NCBI RefSeq assembly: GCF_900129935.1 | Contig: NZ_FQXJ01000021.1 | Coordinates: 1 to 64,000, forward strand | Length of the DNA stretch: 64,000 bases | Source: Desulfosporosinus lacus DSM 15449 | Lineage (GTDB): Bacteria; Bacillota; Desulfitobacteriia; Desulfitobacteriales; Desulfitobacteriaceae | Reading direction: 5' to 3' | In this document: positions 19,104 to 27,858 of the stretch, one piece after another | Position numbering within the stretch: the first letter of the stretch is position 1 | How the letters are laid out: each line of letters starts with the position of its first letter | Notes under the pieces: model-generated | The model's input: the letters and a program-made list of their open reading frames with translations, nothing else | What the model was told of the DNA's origin: nothing | Databases searched by the model: none | Program-made: the position numbers and the translations under genes

Positions 19104-19495
19104 ATATAGAAAACTTGGCTAGCGTCCGAAGACACCGTCTTCGCACGAGTTAACCTTCTTGCAGGCGAAGGCGATTGCCTTAGTTGCACTTATGCTTCCG
19201 AAAGTATTAACGCTAGTTATACTTTCGGGCTAGTATATAGAAAACTTGGCTAGCGTCCGAAGACACCGTCTTCGCACGAGTTAACCTTCTTGCAGGCGCA
19301 GGCGATTGCCTCAGTTGCACTTATGCTTCCGAAAGTATTAACGCTAGTTATACTTTCGGGCTAGTATATAGAAAACTTGGCTAGCGTCCACGAAGACACT
19401 GTCTTCGCACGGATTAGCCTTCTTGCTGGATGGCGGGAAGGGACCGCAGGCGGTCGCCTTAGTTGTACTAATGCTTACATAAGCTCACGTGTCCT
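19104..19495. repeat. 131-bp tandem repeat with internal hairpins (2 copies plus a diverged third)
   Basis: Units start at 19104, 19235 and 19366 with ATATAGAAAACTTGGCTAGCG; the period is exactly 131 bp. Copies 1 and 2 differ at only a few positions; copy 3 diverges after about 65 bp and has a small insertion. Each of the first two units contains three palindromes: CGAAGAC/GTCTTCG, AGGCGATTGCCT and CCGAAAGTAT/ATACTTTCGG. The array fills the argD-carA gap, so it is transcribed within the arg operon. No reading frame is conserved. A related copy lies inverted at 28102-28159. Confidence 0.92.
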
Positions 19496-19529
19496 CTGAT
19501 TCTCTGGCTTCTGACCTCCGATTTCTGGT

Positions 19530-20735
19530 TTACCAAATCTTCGAAAGGGTTTCGTCCAAAATCCCCAAAGCTTTATCCATTTCTTGCTTCTCAACAGTAA
19601 GCGGGGGGAGGAATCGTAATATCTTTCCTCCAACACAGTTGATCAAAAGCCCATTTTCCAAGCAGGCCTCGACTATCTCGGGACCCAACTTGGAGACGGG
19701 CCACCCCACAATAAATCCTTGTCCTCGGACCGGACCGCCCGTCTGATATTTCTGTGCTAAGCGCTCTAGTCCTTGTTGGAAATACGCTGCGCGCTCTTGA
19801 ACTCCCTCAAAAAATCCGTCTGCAAGCATTACATCTAAAACAGCACACCCTGCCGCAGTGGCTAGAGGATTTCCTCCAAAGGTTGACGCATGATCTCCCG
19901 GCTGAAAAGCTTTAGCAACTTTATCTGTGGCTAGCATTGCTCCAATCGGTACTCCTCCGCCCAAAGCTTTTGCTAAAGTCATAATATCTGGGACCACACC
20001 GCTCGACTCATAGGCAAAGAGCTTTCCAGTCCGGCCAACTCCGCACTGCACCTCATCAAAAATCAACAAGACTCCATGTTGGTCACATAGCTCACGCGCT
20101 GCCTGGAGAAACTCTATAGAAGCAGGGATTACCCCTCCCTCTCCTTGAATGGGTTCGATAAAGACTGCCGCCGTATTGTCACCAATCTTTGCTCTTAGAC
20201 CCTCAATATCATTTAGGGCAGCGTAAGTCACGCCGACAGGAAGTGGATCAAACCCTTCCTGATATTTTATCTGTCCAGTTAGTGTAAGGGTGGCTAAGGT
20301 TCGCCCATGAAATGAGTTTTCAAGCGAAATCACCTCATATTTATGCTCACCATAATTTTTCCTGGCGTACTTACGAGCGAGCTTGAAGGCTGCTTCATTA
20401 GCTTCTGCACCACTGTTGCAAAAGAACACTTTATCCGCAAAGGAATGCTTCACTAAGCGCTCAGCGAGAGCAACTTGATTCGGTATCCAGTAGATGTTTG
20501 AGGTGTGCAGAATTTCTTTAGCCTGTTCCTCAATAGCACGGACAATCGCAGGATGGCTATGTCCCAAGGAATTAACTGCTAGTCCCGTTACGAAATCTAA
20601 ATATTGCTTTCCGTCAGAATCCCAAACCCATGCCCCGTCCCCTTTGACCATCGTCATAGGCAATCGTCCGTAGGTATTCATTACCACATTTTTCCCGCGC
20701 TCAATAATCGCTTCGCTTGTTAAGCCTTCTAACAT
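19530..20735 (-). CDS. argD: Acetylornithine aminotransferase
   Basis: ArgD transfers an amino group from glutamate to N-acetylglutamate semialdehyde, giving N-acetylornithine, with pyridoxal phosphate. The 401-residue protein has the class III aminotransferase pattern: FCNSGAEANEAA (phosphate binding), SFHGRTLATL, FDEVQCGVGRTG (aspartate contacting PLP) and TLAKALGGGVPIG, whose lysine forms the Schiff base. GGGGGATG precedes the ATG at normal spacing. It follows argB after 138 nt containing a strong hairpin. Related enzymes can also make succinyl-diaminopimelate, but the operon supports the arginine role. Confidence 0.95.
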   Translation of the reverse strand: MLEGLTSEAIIERGKNVVMNTYGRLPMTMVKGDGAWVWDSDGKQYLDFVTGLAVNSLGHSHPAIVRAIEEQAKEILHTSNIYWIPNQVALAERLVKHSFADKVFFCNSGAEANEAAFKLARKYARKNYGEHKYEVISLENSFHGRTLATLTLTGQIKYQEGFDPLPVGVTYAALNDIEGLRAKIGDNTAAVFIEPIQGEGGVIPASIEFLQAARELCDQHGVLLIFDEVQCGVGRTGKLFAYESSGVVPDIMTLAKALGGGVPIGAMLATDKVAKAFQPGDHASTFGGNPLATAAGCAVLDVMLADGFFEGVQERAAYFQQGLERLAQKYQTGGPVRGQGFIVGWPVSKLGPEIVEACLENGLLINCVGGKILRFLPPLTVEKQEMDKALGILDETLSKIW

Positions 20736-20822
20736 TTCATTTCATCCCCCTATCTATCAAATATAGGAAACTTACTTCAGTGGAGTTCCACTCCACCTGG
20801 AGTTTAGTTGAACTTATCGAGG

Positions 20823-20875
20823 GACTAACCGCCACTTATCTCTAACTATAACTGAGAGTCTAGTGGCGGTTAGTC
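20823..20875. other. 14-bp perfect hairpin at the argB stop codon
   Basis: GACTAACCGCCACT (20823-20836) and AGTGGCGGTTAGTC (20862-20875) are perfect inverted repeats, with inner CTCT/AGAG pairing. The right arm overlaps the argB stop. No T-run follows on the minus strand, so it is not a classical terminator; mRNA stabilisation or a mobile palindrome is possible. A second small hairpin, GTGGAGT/ACTCCAC, lies near 20780-20797. Confidence 0.75.
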
Positions 20876-21770
20876 ATCGTGTGAACATTGTGCCAATCCC
20901 GCCATCTGTAAATAATTCCAGTAGAATTGCATGGCTTAGTCGTCCATCAAGGATATGCACACTGCCAACCCCGGCGTCTAAGGCAGAGACTGCACATTCT
21001 ACTTTAGGCAACATTCCACCGCTTAATATTCCTTGTTTCTTGAGGGTAGTGACTTCCCCTCCCGAAATCGTAGAAATAAGTGATCCAGGATCAGAAACAT
21101 CACTCAGTATTCCTCGTACATCTGTTAAAAGAAGCAACTTATCTGCCTTTAGCGCCTCAGCTATTTTCCCCGCAGCTGTATCAGCATTGACATTGTAAGT
21201 TTCCCCTTCTTCGCCGCTGGCAACCGGAGAGATAACGGGAATATATCCCTGTCCCAATAACGTGTTCAATATATCGGGAGTAACCGTTTGGATTTCTCCC
21301 ACAAGCCCTAGATCAACATCTTCCATTTTCCCTAGACTATTTGGCATCTGCATCGGCTTCTTAACAGCCATGAGCAACTTAGCATCTTTCCCTGATAATC
21401 CAACACCTTTCCCCCCAAAGCGATTGAGGAGAGAAACCATTTCAGTATTCAACTTCCCTAATAAGACCATTTGAGCGATCTCCATAGTTTGAGCGTCCGT
21501 GACTCTCAAACCCTGTATAAATTGACTTTCTATTCCGACCTTCTTCAACATTGAGTTAATCTCTGGTCCACCGCCGTGAACGAGCACCGGACGAATTCCT
21601 ACAGAATGCAAAAGAAGAATATCTAACATGACCGATTCTTTTAGAACTGGATCAACCATGGCGTGTCCGCCATACTTAATCACGACGGTCTTTCCTGCAA
21701 ATTTCTGGATATACGGAAGGGCCTCCACTAATACCCGTGCTTTTCCTAATCCTTGTTCCATCGGGGTCAT
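20874..21770 (-). CDS. argB: Acetylglutamate kinase
   Basis: ArgB phosphorylates N-acetylglutamate with ATP, the second step and often the feedback-controlled step of arginine synthesis. The 298-residue protein has the amino acid kinase signature KYGGHAM near its N terminus, [10 protein letters not shown] for substrate binding and [14 protein letters not shown] in the C-terminal half. I start it at ATG 21770 because GGAGG lies 8 nt upstream; ATG 21794 would place that site inside the gene. The N-terminal stretch before KYGGHAM ([20 protein letters not shown]) matches the arginine-sensitive hexameric type, so feedback inhibition is likely. Confidence 0.95.
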   Translation of the reverse strand: MTPMEQGLGKARVLVEALPYIQKFAGKTVVIKYGGHAMVDPVLKESVMLDILLLHSVGIRPVLVHGGGPEINSMLKKVGIESQFIQGLRVTDAQTMEIAQMVLLGKLNTEMVSLLNRFGGKGVGLSGKDAKLLMAVKKPMQMPNSLGKMEDVDLGLVGEIQTVTPDILNTLLGQGYIPVISPVASGEEGETYNVNADTAAGKIAEALKADKLLLLTDVRGILSDVSDPGSLISTISGGEVTTLKKQGILSGGMLPKVECAVSALDAGVGSVHILDGRLSHAILLELFTDGGIGTMFTR

Positions 21771-21881
21771 CTCTTCTACCTCCAATTTCAACACTTGACT
21801 TCTTGACTTTAGATCTTAGTTTTATAACCTTAGAACTACTCCTCAGTCTTCAGTCATAATCACAGCTTATGAACCTCAAGA

Positions 21882-23141
21882 TCAAGTCCTATAACTCCCA
21901 TTGATCGTGACGTACTCATGGGTCAGATCACACCCCCATGCAGTTGCTTGTTCTTCCCCGCTGTGAAGATTTAAACTTATATGAACCTCTTTAAGCGCTA
22001 GAATCACTTTAGCTTCTTCTTCCGAAAAAGTGACACCTTTTCCCGCTTGAGCAACAATTAATTTCCCTAAAAAGACGTCGACTATGTTGGGATTGAACTC
22101 AGCTCCTGAATATCCTGCTGCGGTCAAAATACGCCCCCAGTTCGCATCCTCTCCAAAGAGTGCAGCTTTAACCAAGCTGGAGCCACAAATACTCCGAGCA
22201 ATTTTACGAGCATCCTCTTTGGTTTTGGCTCCAGAAACTGATACTTCCATTAACTTAGTAGCGCCTTCTCCATCTCGAGCAATATCTTTTGCCAGTTCGA
22301 TGCACATTGATTTAACCATTTCTTCAAAATTGGTTCGGTCTTCCCCGCTCAGAGTTATTCCAGAGGCTCCATTTGCCATTAAGACAACCATATCATTTGT
22401 ACTCGTATCTCCATCGACGGTCACCATATTAAAGCTTTCTTCCACCGCTTCACGCAGGATATGTTGTAAATCTTCGGACGGAAGAAACGCGTCTGTCGTC
22501 AAGAAGCCTAACATAGTACCCATATTAGGGTGAATCATTCCAGACCCTTTGGCGATCGCACCCAGATGAATCACGCCTCCCTGTGAACAGGAAAGCTCAT
22601 AGGCATATTCCTTAACCATCGTATCCGTCGTCATAATTGCCAGGGCTGCTCGATGCGCCCCTTCATCGGCCTCTTCCTTCTGACCGCGAATTCCTTTGAC
22701 CACATCATTTAGAAGCAACGAGCTCGCCATCCGAATACCATTCAGGACTTTATCAAGCGGCATTTCGACCCCGATTACGCCTGTGGAAGCCACCAGAACA
22801 TCCTCGGGCGGTACTGCCAAAAATGTGCCTGCTACTTCAGCCATGGCAAATGCCGCTTGGTCGCCAAACTCGCCAACACAAGCATTGGCATTGCCGCTAT
22901 TAATGACAATAGCACGTGCCAGACCGTTTTCCAGATGGCGTTGGGTTAAATATAGCGGGTGGGCTTTAACTAAATTTCGAGTGTATACTCCAGCTGCCTG
23001 TGCTTGCACCTCGGAAAAAATTAGTGCTACATCATACTTATCCTTATATTTAATACCCGCTTGGACACCAGTTGCATAAAACCCTTTAGGGACTGCTATA
23101 CCGCCGTTAATTAACTTCCAAGCCTTTTTAGAATTATCCAC
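21882..23141 (-). CDS. argJ: Glutamate N-acetyltransferase / amino-acid acetyltransferase
   Basis: ArgJ recycles the acetyl group from N-acetylornithine to glutamate; bifunctional forms also use acetyl-CoA to start the pathway. The 419-residue precursor has the family AIMTTDT and KGSGMIHPNM motifs and should cleave itself into alpha and beta chains before Thr209. The residue before that threonine is Gly (NMG/TML) where most relatives I know have Ala. The start is GTG at 23141 with AAGGAG about 13 nt upstream, a rather long spacing. No argA or argE lies in the window, which suits a bifunctional enzyme, but that is inference. Confidence 0.94.
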   Translation of the reverse strand: MDNSKKAWKLINGGIAVPKGFYATGVQAGIKYKDKYDVALIFSEVQAQAAGVYTRNLVKAHPLYLTQRHLENGLARAIVINSGNANACVGEFGDQAAFAMAEVAGTFLAVPPEDVLVASTGVIGVEMPLDKVLNGIRMASSLLLNDVVKGIRGQKEEADEGAHRAALAIMTTDTMVKEYAYELSCSQGGVIHLGAIAKGSGMIHPNMGTMLGFLTTDAFLPSEDLQHILREAVEESFNMVTVDGDTSTNDMVVLMANGASGITLSGEDRTNFEEMVKSMCIELAKDIARDGEGATKLMEVSVSGAKTKEDARKIARSICGSSLVKAALFGEDANWGRILTAAGYSGAEFNPNIVDVFLGKLIVAQAGKGVTFSEEEAKVILALKEVHISLNLHSGEEQATAWGCDLTHEYVTINGSYRT

Positions 23142-23215
23142 TTAATTCACACGCTCCTTCACTTAGTCCATCAAAATCGTTGCTTGTGCTAAGAACCGTC
23201 CCCCAATTTGATGTC

Positions 23216-24241
23216 TTATGGCCATAGTGCTGTTGCCTTTAGCCCTTGCGCCTCAGGCCAACCCATAGCGAGATTCATATTCTGAACAGCCTGCCCTGCT
23301 GCACCCTTTAATAGATTGTCAATTGTAGCAACAATGACCACATTCCCGGTTCTTTTATCTAACGTCAATTGTAAAAAAGCATGGTTGCTCCCACTGGAGA
23401 ATTTTGTCTGGGGCCAAGTCCCCGGCGGCAAAAGATGAATAAATTCTTCTTCCTTATACTGGTCTAACCAACAGCTTCGCAGGTCTTCTTCTTGAACCCC
23501 TTCTGATACTTTAGCATAAATTGTCACCAGCATCCCGCGCGTCATAGGAACCAAATGTGGCGTAAAGTTGACAGTTAGAGGCAACCCTGCGGCGCGAGAC
23601 AGCTCTTGTTCTATTTCTGGCGTATGACGATGGCTTGCAACCCCGTACGCTTTAAAGTTCTCGTTTACCTCGCCATAGTGCGTACCTAACGAGACCCCTC
23701 GTCCTGCTCCCGATACACCGGATTTGGCATCAATGATCAAATAGCCTGTTTGAAGTAATTGCTTACGCAACAAGGGAACGAGCGCCAGCAAAGTTGCCGT
23801 TGGATAGCAACCTGGATTGGCAATTAAAGATTGTCCCTGAATTTTCTCACGATAAAGCTCTGGTAATCCATATACCGCGTCTTTGAGTAATTCTGAAGCT
23901 GGATGTTTTATTTTGTACCATTCCTCGTAAATCTCTGCTGAATTCAAACGAAAATCGGCACCCAGATCAATTACCTTAATCCCGCGCGCCAAGAATGTGC
24001 TTGTTCTTTCTGCCGTCAACCCATGAGGAAGAGCACAAAAGAGAACATCCATATCAGGTATGTTTTCGTCTTGCAAGATCCCTATATTTTGACCTAGCCA
24101 ATGTGGGTAGACTGTTTCATAATCCTCTCCTGCTACACTGGACGAGCCCAGATATAATTCTTTCACCTCTTCATGGCGATGTAATAGCCGCACCAATTCC
24201 TGTCCTGCGTATCCTGTAGCGCCAAGAATACCGACTTTCAT
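23216..24241 (-). CDS. argC: N-acetyl-gamma-glutamyl-phosphate reductase
   Basis: ArgC reduces N-acetylglutamyl phosphate to the semialdehyde with NADPH. The 341-residue protein starts with a Rossmann dinucleotide fold (KVGILGATGYAGQEL) and contains the active-site cysteine in ANPGCYPTA and the catalytic HRHTPEIEQEL region. The start is ATG 24241; the frame extends upstream to 24307, but that stretch includes the promoter and operator. The ribosome binding site GAGAGGGTG is modest. It is the first gene of argC-J-B-D-carA-carB. Confidence 0.95.
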   Translation of the reverse strand: MKVGILGATGYAGQELVRLLHRHEEVKELYLGSSSVAGEDYETVYPHWLGQNIGILQDENIPDMDVLFCALPHGLTAERTSTFLARGIKVIDLGADFRLNSAEIYEEWYKIKHPASELLKDAVYGLPELYREKIQGQSLIANPGCYPTATLLALVPLLRKQLLQTGYLIIDAKSGVSGAGRGVSLGTHYGEVNENFKAYGVASHRHTPEIEQELSRAAGLPLTVNFTPHLVPMTRGMLVTIYAKVSEGVQEEDLRSCWLDQYKEEEFIHLLPPGTWPQTKFSSGSNHAFLQLTLDKRTGNVVIVATIDNLLKGAAGQAVQNMNLAMGWPEAQGLKATALWP

Positions 24242-24272
24242 ATCTTGAACACCCTCTCTAATCATTTCTATT

Positions 24273-24307
24273 TTAATAATTATACATATACTTGCATAAA
24301 CATTCAA
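24273..24307 (-). promoter_or_regulatory. argC promoter with double ARG box (ArgR operator)
   Basis: On the minus strand, -35 TTGAAT (24302-24307), 17-bp spacer, -10 TATAAT (24279-24284). Two ARG-box-like 14-mers, TTAATAATTATACA (24273-24286) and TGCATAAACATTCA (24293-24306), lie 6 bp apart, the same geometry as at argF. The boxes are less perfect than at argF. The operator lies just upstream of the argC ribosome binding site. Confidence 0.82.
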
Positions 24308-24315
24308 CCATTATC

Positions 24316-24343
24316 GTAAAAAAGAAAGGGCCATCCCTTTCTT
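24316..24343 (-). terminator. Intrinsic terminator of the sigma/anti-sigma/M20 operon
   Basis: AAGAAAGGG/CCCTTTCTT forms a 9-bp stem with a 4-nt loop, followed on the minus strand by TTTTTT. It stops transcription from 24397-26646 before the arg operon promoter. Confidence 0.85.
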
Positions 24344-24396
24344 AATGACTTTTTTATTCTATTTATAATTCCTATTTTTTTACTATTTATGCTCTC

Positions 24397-25626
24397 TCAT
24401 TCTTTAGTCAATAAGAGAAACTCACGTTTGATCTGTTGCAACAACTTATTATTGCTTAAAACATCCCAGCCTGTAAAGGCTAGCACCTGCATAGCCAACA
24501 AAACTAATCTTTCTCCGTCTGGTGACAGCGATACCTGGGCAAAGTCCCGAGTATGAGGAATCTCAGTGCCTGTTCCTAATGTTAAATAGGGATGGATTGA
24601 CGGAACAGCACGACTGACATTTCCCATATCTACTGACCCCATTGCCGTTTGAGGAGAAGCTATCTGATGGATACCCATCTCCCCCAGATTTCTAGTAAAG
24701 CATTCAGCCAAAGATAGATTAGTATGCATTTCATCATATGAAAATTCAAACTTATGCCAAGTCATTTTTGCAGAAACCATGGAAGCAGCCCCTTCGGCAC
24801 AACGTATTACTTGCTCTCTCCATTCATCCAATTCTTTACGTTTTCGAGCACGCAGATAAAACTGTGCCACCGCACGTTCCGGAATAATATTCGGGGCTGT
24901 CCCCCCCTCTGTAATAATCCCATTGATTTTCACATCCTGTGAAACCTGCTTTTTGAGTGCATTGATTCCGACAAAAAAGTTAATCACGGCATCTAAAGCA
25001 TTAATTCCAAAACCAGACGCTGCTACAGCATGTGCAGAACGTCCGTGAAACGTAAACTCCAAAGCGTCTAAAGCCAGGCTGGAAATGACAGGGACGTTTT
25101 GACTGCCAGGATGAAACATCATCGCAGCATCGACGTCCTTAAAAATCCCCTTCTCAACCAATGTTACTTTTGCCCCACTGGTCTCTTCTGCTGGAGCACC
25201 GATTACTAAGACCTCACCTGCTAATTCTAAACTCTTACTTAAAATCACCGCTGCTCCCGCGCTGGCCGCTCCTATCAAGTTGTGCCCACAACCATGCCCT
25301 ATAACTGGCAAGGCATCATATTCTGCCAAATATGCAATTGTCGGCCCTGGACGCGGACCCTTAAATCTTGCTAAAAAAGCGGTCTCCATCCCAGCAATCC
25401 CACGATCCACTATAAACCCATGCTTCTGCAGAAAACTGCTTAGGCTATTGGACGCAAAGTATTCCTTATAACCAAGCTCAGGACGCTCCCCTATCTGGCG
25501 GGAAACTTCCCATACTTCTTTGCGTAAATGCAGGGCCTGATCTCTAAAAAAAGCCTTAATTGCATCCATGGGTAATCCATCTCTTTCCTCAAATTCTATC
25601 TCTAGTAACTTAGCTCTATCAACCAT
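24397..25626 (-). CDS. M20-family metallopeptidase / amidohydrolase
   Basis: This 409-residue cytosolic enzyme belongs to the M20 dinuclear-metal family (aminoacylase, carboxypeptidase, p-aminobenzoyl-glutamate hydrolase type). Visible motifs are AYLAEYDALPVIGHGCGHN (metal ligands and catalytic aspartate), PAEETSGAK (general base glutamates), the dimerisation domain opened by FHGRSAHAVA, and the C-terminal metal His region (PHTRDF). Substrate cannot be read from the sequence; the PM20D2/AbgB-like subgroup is my best guess. No Shine-Dalgarno precedes the ATG at 25626. It lies 17 nt after the anti-sigma gene, so it is probably co-expressed with the ECF sigma factor. Confidence 0.8.
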   Translation of the reverse strand: MVDRAKLLEIEFEERDGLPMDAIKAFFRDQALHLRKEVWEVSRQIGERPELGYKEYFASNSLSSFLQKHGFIVDRGIAGMETAFLARFKGPRPGPTIAYLAEYDALPVIGHGCGHNLIGAASAGAAVILSKSLELAGEVLVIGAPAEETSGAKVTLVEKGIFKDVDAAMMFHPGSQNVPVISSLALDALEFTFHGRSAHAVAASGFGINALDAVINFFVGINALKKQVSQDVKINGIITEGGTAPNIIPERAVAQFYLRARKRKELDEWREQVIRCAEGAASMVSAKMTWHKFEFSYDEMHTNLSLAECFTRNLGEMGIHQIASPQTAMGSVDMGNVSRAVPSIHPYLTLGTGTEIPHTRDFAQVSLSPDGERLVLLAMQVLAFTGWDVLSNNKLLQQIKREFLLLTKE

Positions 25627-25643
25627 TCATATTCATTCAATAA

Positions 25644-26114
25644 TTATGCTTCTTCGATTGTAGAATCTTCGTAAATAGAATGAGGGTTTCTAAAAACAAC
25701 TATTACACACAGCACCCCCATTAATGGCCAAGAAACAACACCCCAGAGGAGATCTATCCCGATCTTTAGCTCTTTAAATAATATGAGGCTTTGTAGAATT
25801 CGCTGTCCAAATTGCTGAAACTCTGAAACATAAGGGAACCCAGCGAACATAACCAGCAGTGAATTCAGCCCTTGATAAAGCATTTCGCTTCCGAACCATA
25901 AAACTGTCCCCAGCAATAATCCTGTAAACATTAAGCTAAAAGCTAACCCTAACCCCCACTTTCGCCGCGCAGCCAGGCGACTTTCTGCTCCGAAATCAAC
26001 AGGTTGTGCTGCAATTTGAGCCATGAGCTGAGCTTGGAAATTTTCCAGAGCTGCTTTGGGAATAGGTTCATCTCTAAACAGTTTAATCCATTGCAGGTTG
26101 TCCTTCTCCTCCAT
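25644..26114 (-). CDS. Putative membrane anti-sigma factor (two-TM protein)
   Basis: I recognise no family beyond gene context. The 156-residue protein has a soluble N-terminal segment of about 50 residues, a first membrane helix (about 52-75), a loop and a second helix (about 120-142). It overlaps the upstream ECF sigma gene by 32 nt, and such partners are usually membrane-anchored anti-sigma factors whose cytosolic N terminus holds the sigma factor. The zinc HxxxCxxC motif of many anti-sigma domains is absent. AAGGAGGG lies 5 nt upstream of the ATG. Confidence 0.65.
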   Translation of the reverse strand: MEEKDNLQWIKLFRDEPIPKAALENFQAQLMAQIAAQPVDFGAESRLAARRKWGLGLAFSLMFTGLLLGTVLWFGSEMLYQGLNSLLVMFAGFPYVSEFQQFGQRILQSLILFKELKIGIDLLWGVVSWPLMGVLCVIVVFRNPHSIYEDSTIEEA

Positions 26115-26646
26115 GGGTCTCCCTCCTTTCCAGGTTCTGGCGAAGCTTTTCTTTTCCTCGATGAATGTATGTCTTGACTCGACTTACAGGAACCTCCAGC
26201 ACTACTGCTATTTCTTTGTACGAAAGTTCTTGATGATAACGCAAATAGAGTGCTTGAGTGTAATGTTCAGGAAGTTCATGTAAAACCTCAGATAAAAGGG
26301 TTGCCTGCTCTTTAGCCAACAATATTTCCTCTGGGCCAGGTTGATGATCAACTGTGTTTTCATCTGGAGTTATTAAAACTTCTTTACGCCTCTTACGCAA
26401 AAGATCAAGAGCCCTATTACGAGCAATGGCATATAGCCAGGCCCGAAACGGATATTCTTTTGAGTACCGATTCAGATTTCGATAGGCTGCCAGGAAAGCA
26501 TCCTGAGCGCAGTCAAAAACATCCTCTTCTGAACCAAGGATTCGGCACAAGAAATGAATCAAGGGCTCCTGGTAACGTTGGACAAGGACAGCATATTGTT
26601 GGTGATGACCTGCTAGTACTTGCCGAATGACCTCGGCATCTTCCAT
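26083..26646 (-). CDS. ECF-type RNA polymerase sigma factor
   Basis: This 187-residue protein has only sigma regions 2 and 4, as in extracytoplasmic-function sigma factors. Region 2 spans about 20-85, with EDVFDCAQDAFLAAYRNL and the -10-recognising FRAWLYAIARNRALD; region 4 spans about 120-175 with the helix-turn-helix LSYKEIAVVLEVPVSRVKTYIHRGK. AGGAG lies about 9 nt upstream of the ATG. A candidate ECF promoter (26703-26729) lies just upstream, suggesting autoregulation. It begins a three-gene operon with the membrane protein and the M20 enzyme. The signal it senses is unknown. Confidence 0.92.
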   Translation of the reverse strand: MEDAEVIRQVLAGHHQQYAVLVQRYQEPLIHFLCRILGSEEDVFDCAQDAFLAAYRNLNRYSKEYPFRAWLYAIARNRALDLLRKRRKEVLITPDENTVDHQPGPEEILLAKEQATLLSEVLHELPEHYTQALYLRYHQELSYKEIAVVLEVPVSRVKTYIHRGKEKLRQNLERRETHGGEGQPAMD

Positions 26647-26702
26647 TAACTTAGGCTCCTATCCTGAGTACTTTTAAACTCGCATTATCCTCTCACTCTT
26701 AA

Positions 26703-26729
26703 TACGTTTTAATAGTCTAAAAAGTTTCA
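26703..26729 (-). promoter_or_regulatory. Candidate ECF-sigma autoregulatory promoter
   Basis: On the minus strand TGAAAC (26724-26729) and CGTA (26703-26706) are 17 bp apart with a T-rich stretch after the -35. This matches the general SigW/SigM/SigX-type layout (TGAAAC, 16-17 bp, CGT). It lies 57 bp before the sigma gene start. Confidence 0.65.
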
Positions 26730-26845
26730 AGGGGATTTGCGCAAGATACTATAACCATTTTAACCTACAACCTGTTTTATTCGCAACGAACAATTTAGAA
26801 AATACTCTATATTTAAATATCTCAATTGCAATTTTACTTCACCCC

Positions 26846-27748
26846 TTAGAAAATTTGTTCTCCAAAAGCTGAACATATTAGCCCTACGGCTAGCTTAGCT
26901 GTTTTATTATGATTATCTAAAATCGGATTCACTTCTACGACATCCATACTTGAAATACGTCCTGAGTCAGCCAAGAGTTCCATCGCCAGATGTGCCTCCC
27001 GATATGTAATTCCTCCTGCTACCGGCGTTCCAACACCTGGGGCCTCCTCAGGATCAATCACATCCAAATCAAAACTGATATGAATCCCATCCGTCCCTTG
27101 TGAAGCAATATTAATCCCTTGTTTGACCACTTCCGTCATTCCTACTTGATCGATATCTCGCATCGTAAAAACAGTTATTTTCGACTTACGAAGCAGTTCC
27201 TTTTCTTGAGGATCCATTTCACGCGCTCCAATAATCACGGTATTTTCCTCACGCAATTTTTTCTTTGCCCCGCCAATGGACGTTAATTCCGGAGCTCCGA
27301 TCCCATTAGCTACTGCCAAGGGCATACCATGAATATTACCACTTTCAGTCGTGTCAAGGGAATTATAATCACCATGTGTATCAAACCAAATTAATCCAAA
27401 CGATTTTTCACTTAAGGCCAATCCTGCTAGAGTCCCAATTCCTAAACTATGGTCTCCCCCAAGGATTAAGGGGACCACCCCTTCCTTTATTGCCTCAGAG
27501 ACTATGAGATGAAGACGTTCATTAATCGTAACGATTTCCTCCAGATATTTAAGACGCTTGTCCTTGATTACACGCGTCTCAGGAACCGGAACCTCCAGAT
27601 TGCCGTAATCCTCAACCTTCCAACCTAGCCCCTTTAATCTGGCATTTAAACCAGCATATCGAATAGCACTTGGACCCATGTCCACTCCACGACGATCTGC
27701 ACCCAAATCAATAGGTACTCCAATAATCCTAATGACCTTTTTTTGCAT
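26846..27748 (-). CDS. rocF: Arginase
   Basis: Arginase hydrolyses arginine to ornithine and urea using a dimanganese site. The 300-residue protein has the ureohydrolase metal motifs GGDHSLG, DTHGDYN and SFDLDVIDP plus [10 protein letters not shown] and DVVEVNP, all typical of true arginase rather than agmatinase. I start it at ATG 27748 with GGGAG 9 nt upstream; the frame runs on to 27901 through a terminator. It lies near two arginine biosynthetic operons but has its own leader and no ARG box that I can see. Its expression must be controlled to avoid a futile cycle. Confidence 0.93.
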   Translation of the reverse strand: MQKKVIRIIGVPIDLGADRRGVDMGPSAIRYAGLNARLKGLGWKVEDYGNLEVPVPETRVIKDKRLKYLEEIVTINERLHLIVSEAIKEGVVPLILGGDHSLGIGTLAGLALSEKSFGLIWFDTHGDYNSLDTTESGNIHGMPLAVANGIGAPELTSIGGAKKKLREENTVIIGAREMDPQEKELLRKSKITVFTMRDIDQVGMTEVVKQGINIASQGTDGIHISFDLDVIDPEEAPGVGTPVAGGITYREAHLAMELLADSGRISSMDVVEVNPILDNHNKTAKLAVGLICSAFGEQIF

Positions 27749-27858
27749 AGCTTTATACTCCCTGCTTTTATTCGCTACTCCGAGTGATTTTAGGCAAAGA
27801 TGCCAAGCCCCTTGGTTCAAAATATTGCCTAATTTCTCGATACATATTAATGTTCCCC

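Noticed and set aside
19104-19495. CRISPR-like array
   Set aside because: The 131-bp period has no short-repeat/unique-spacer structure and no cas genes are present.
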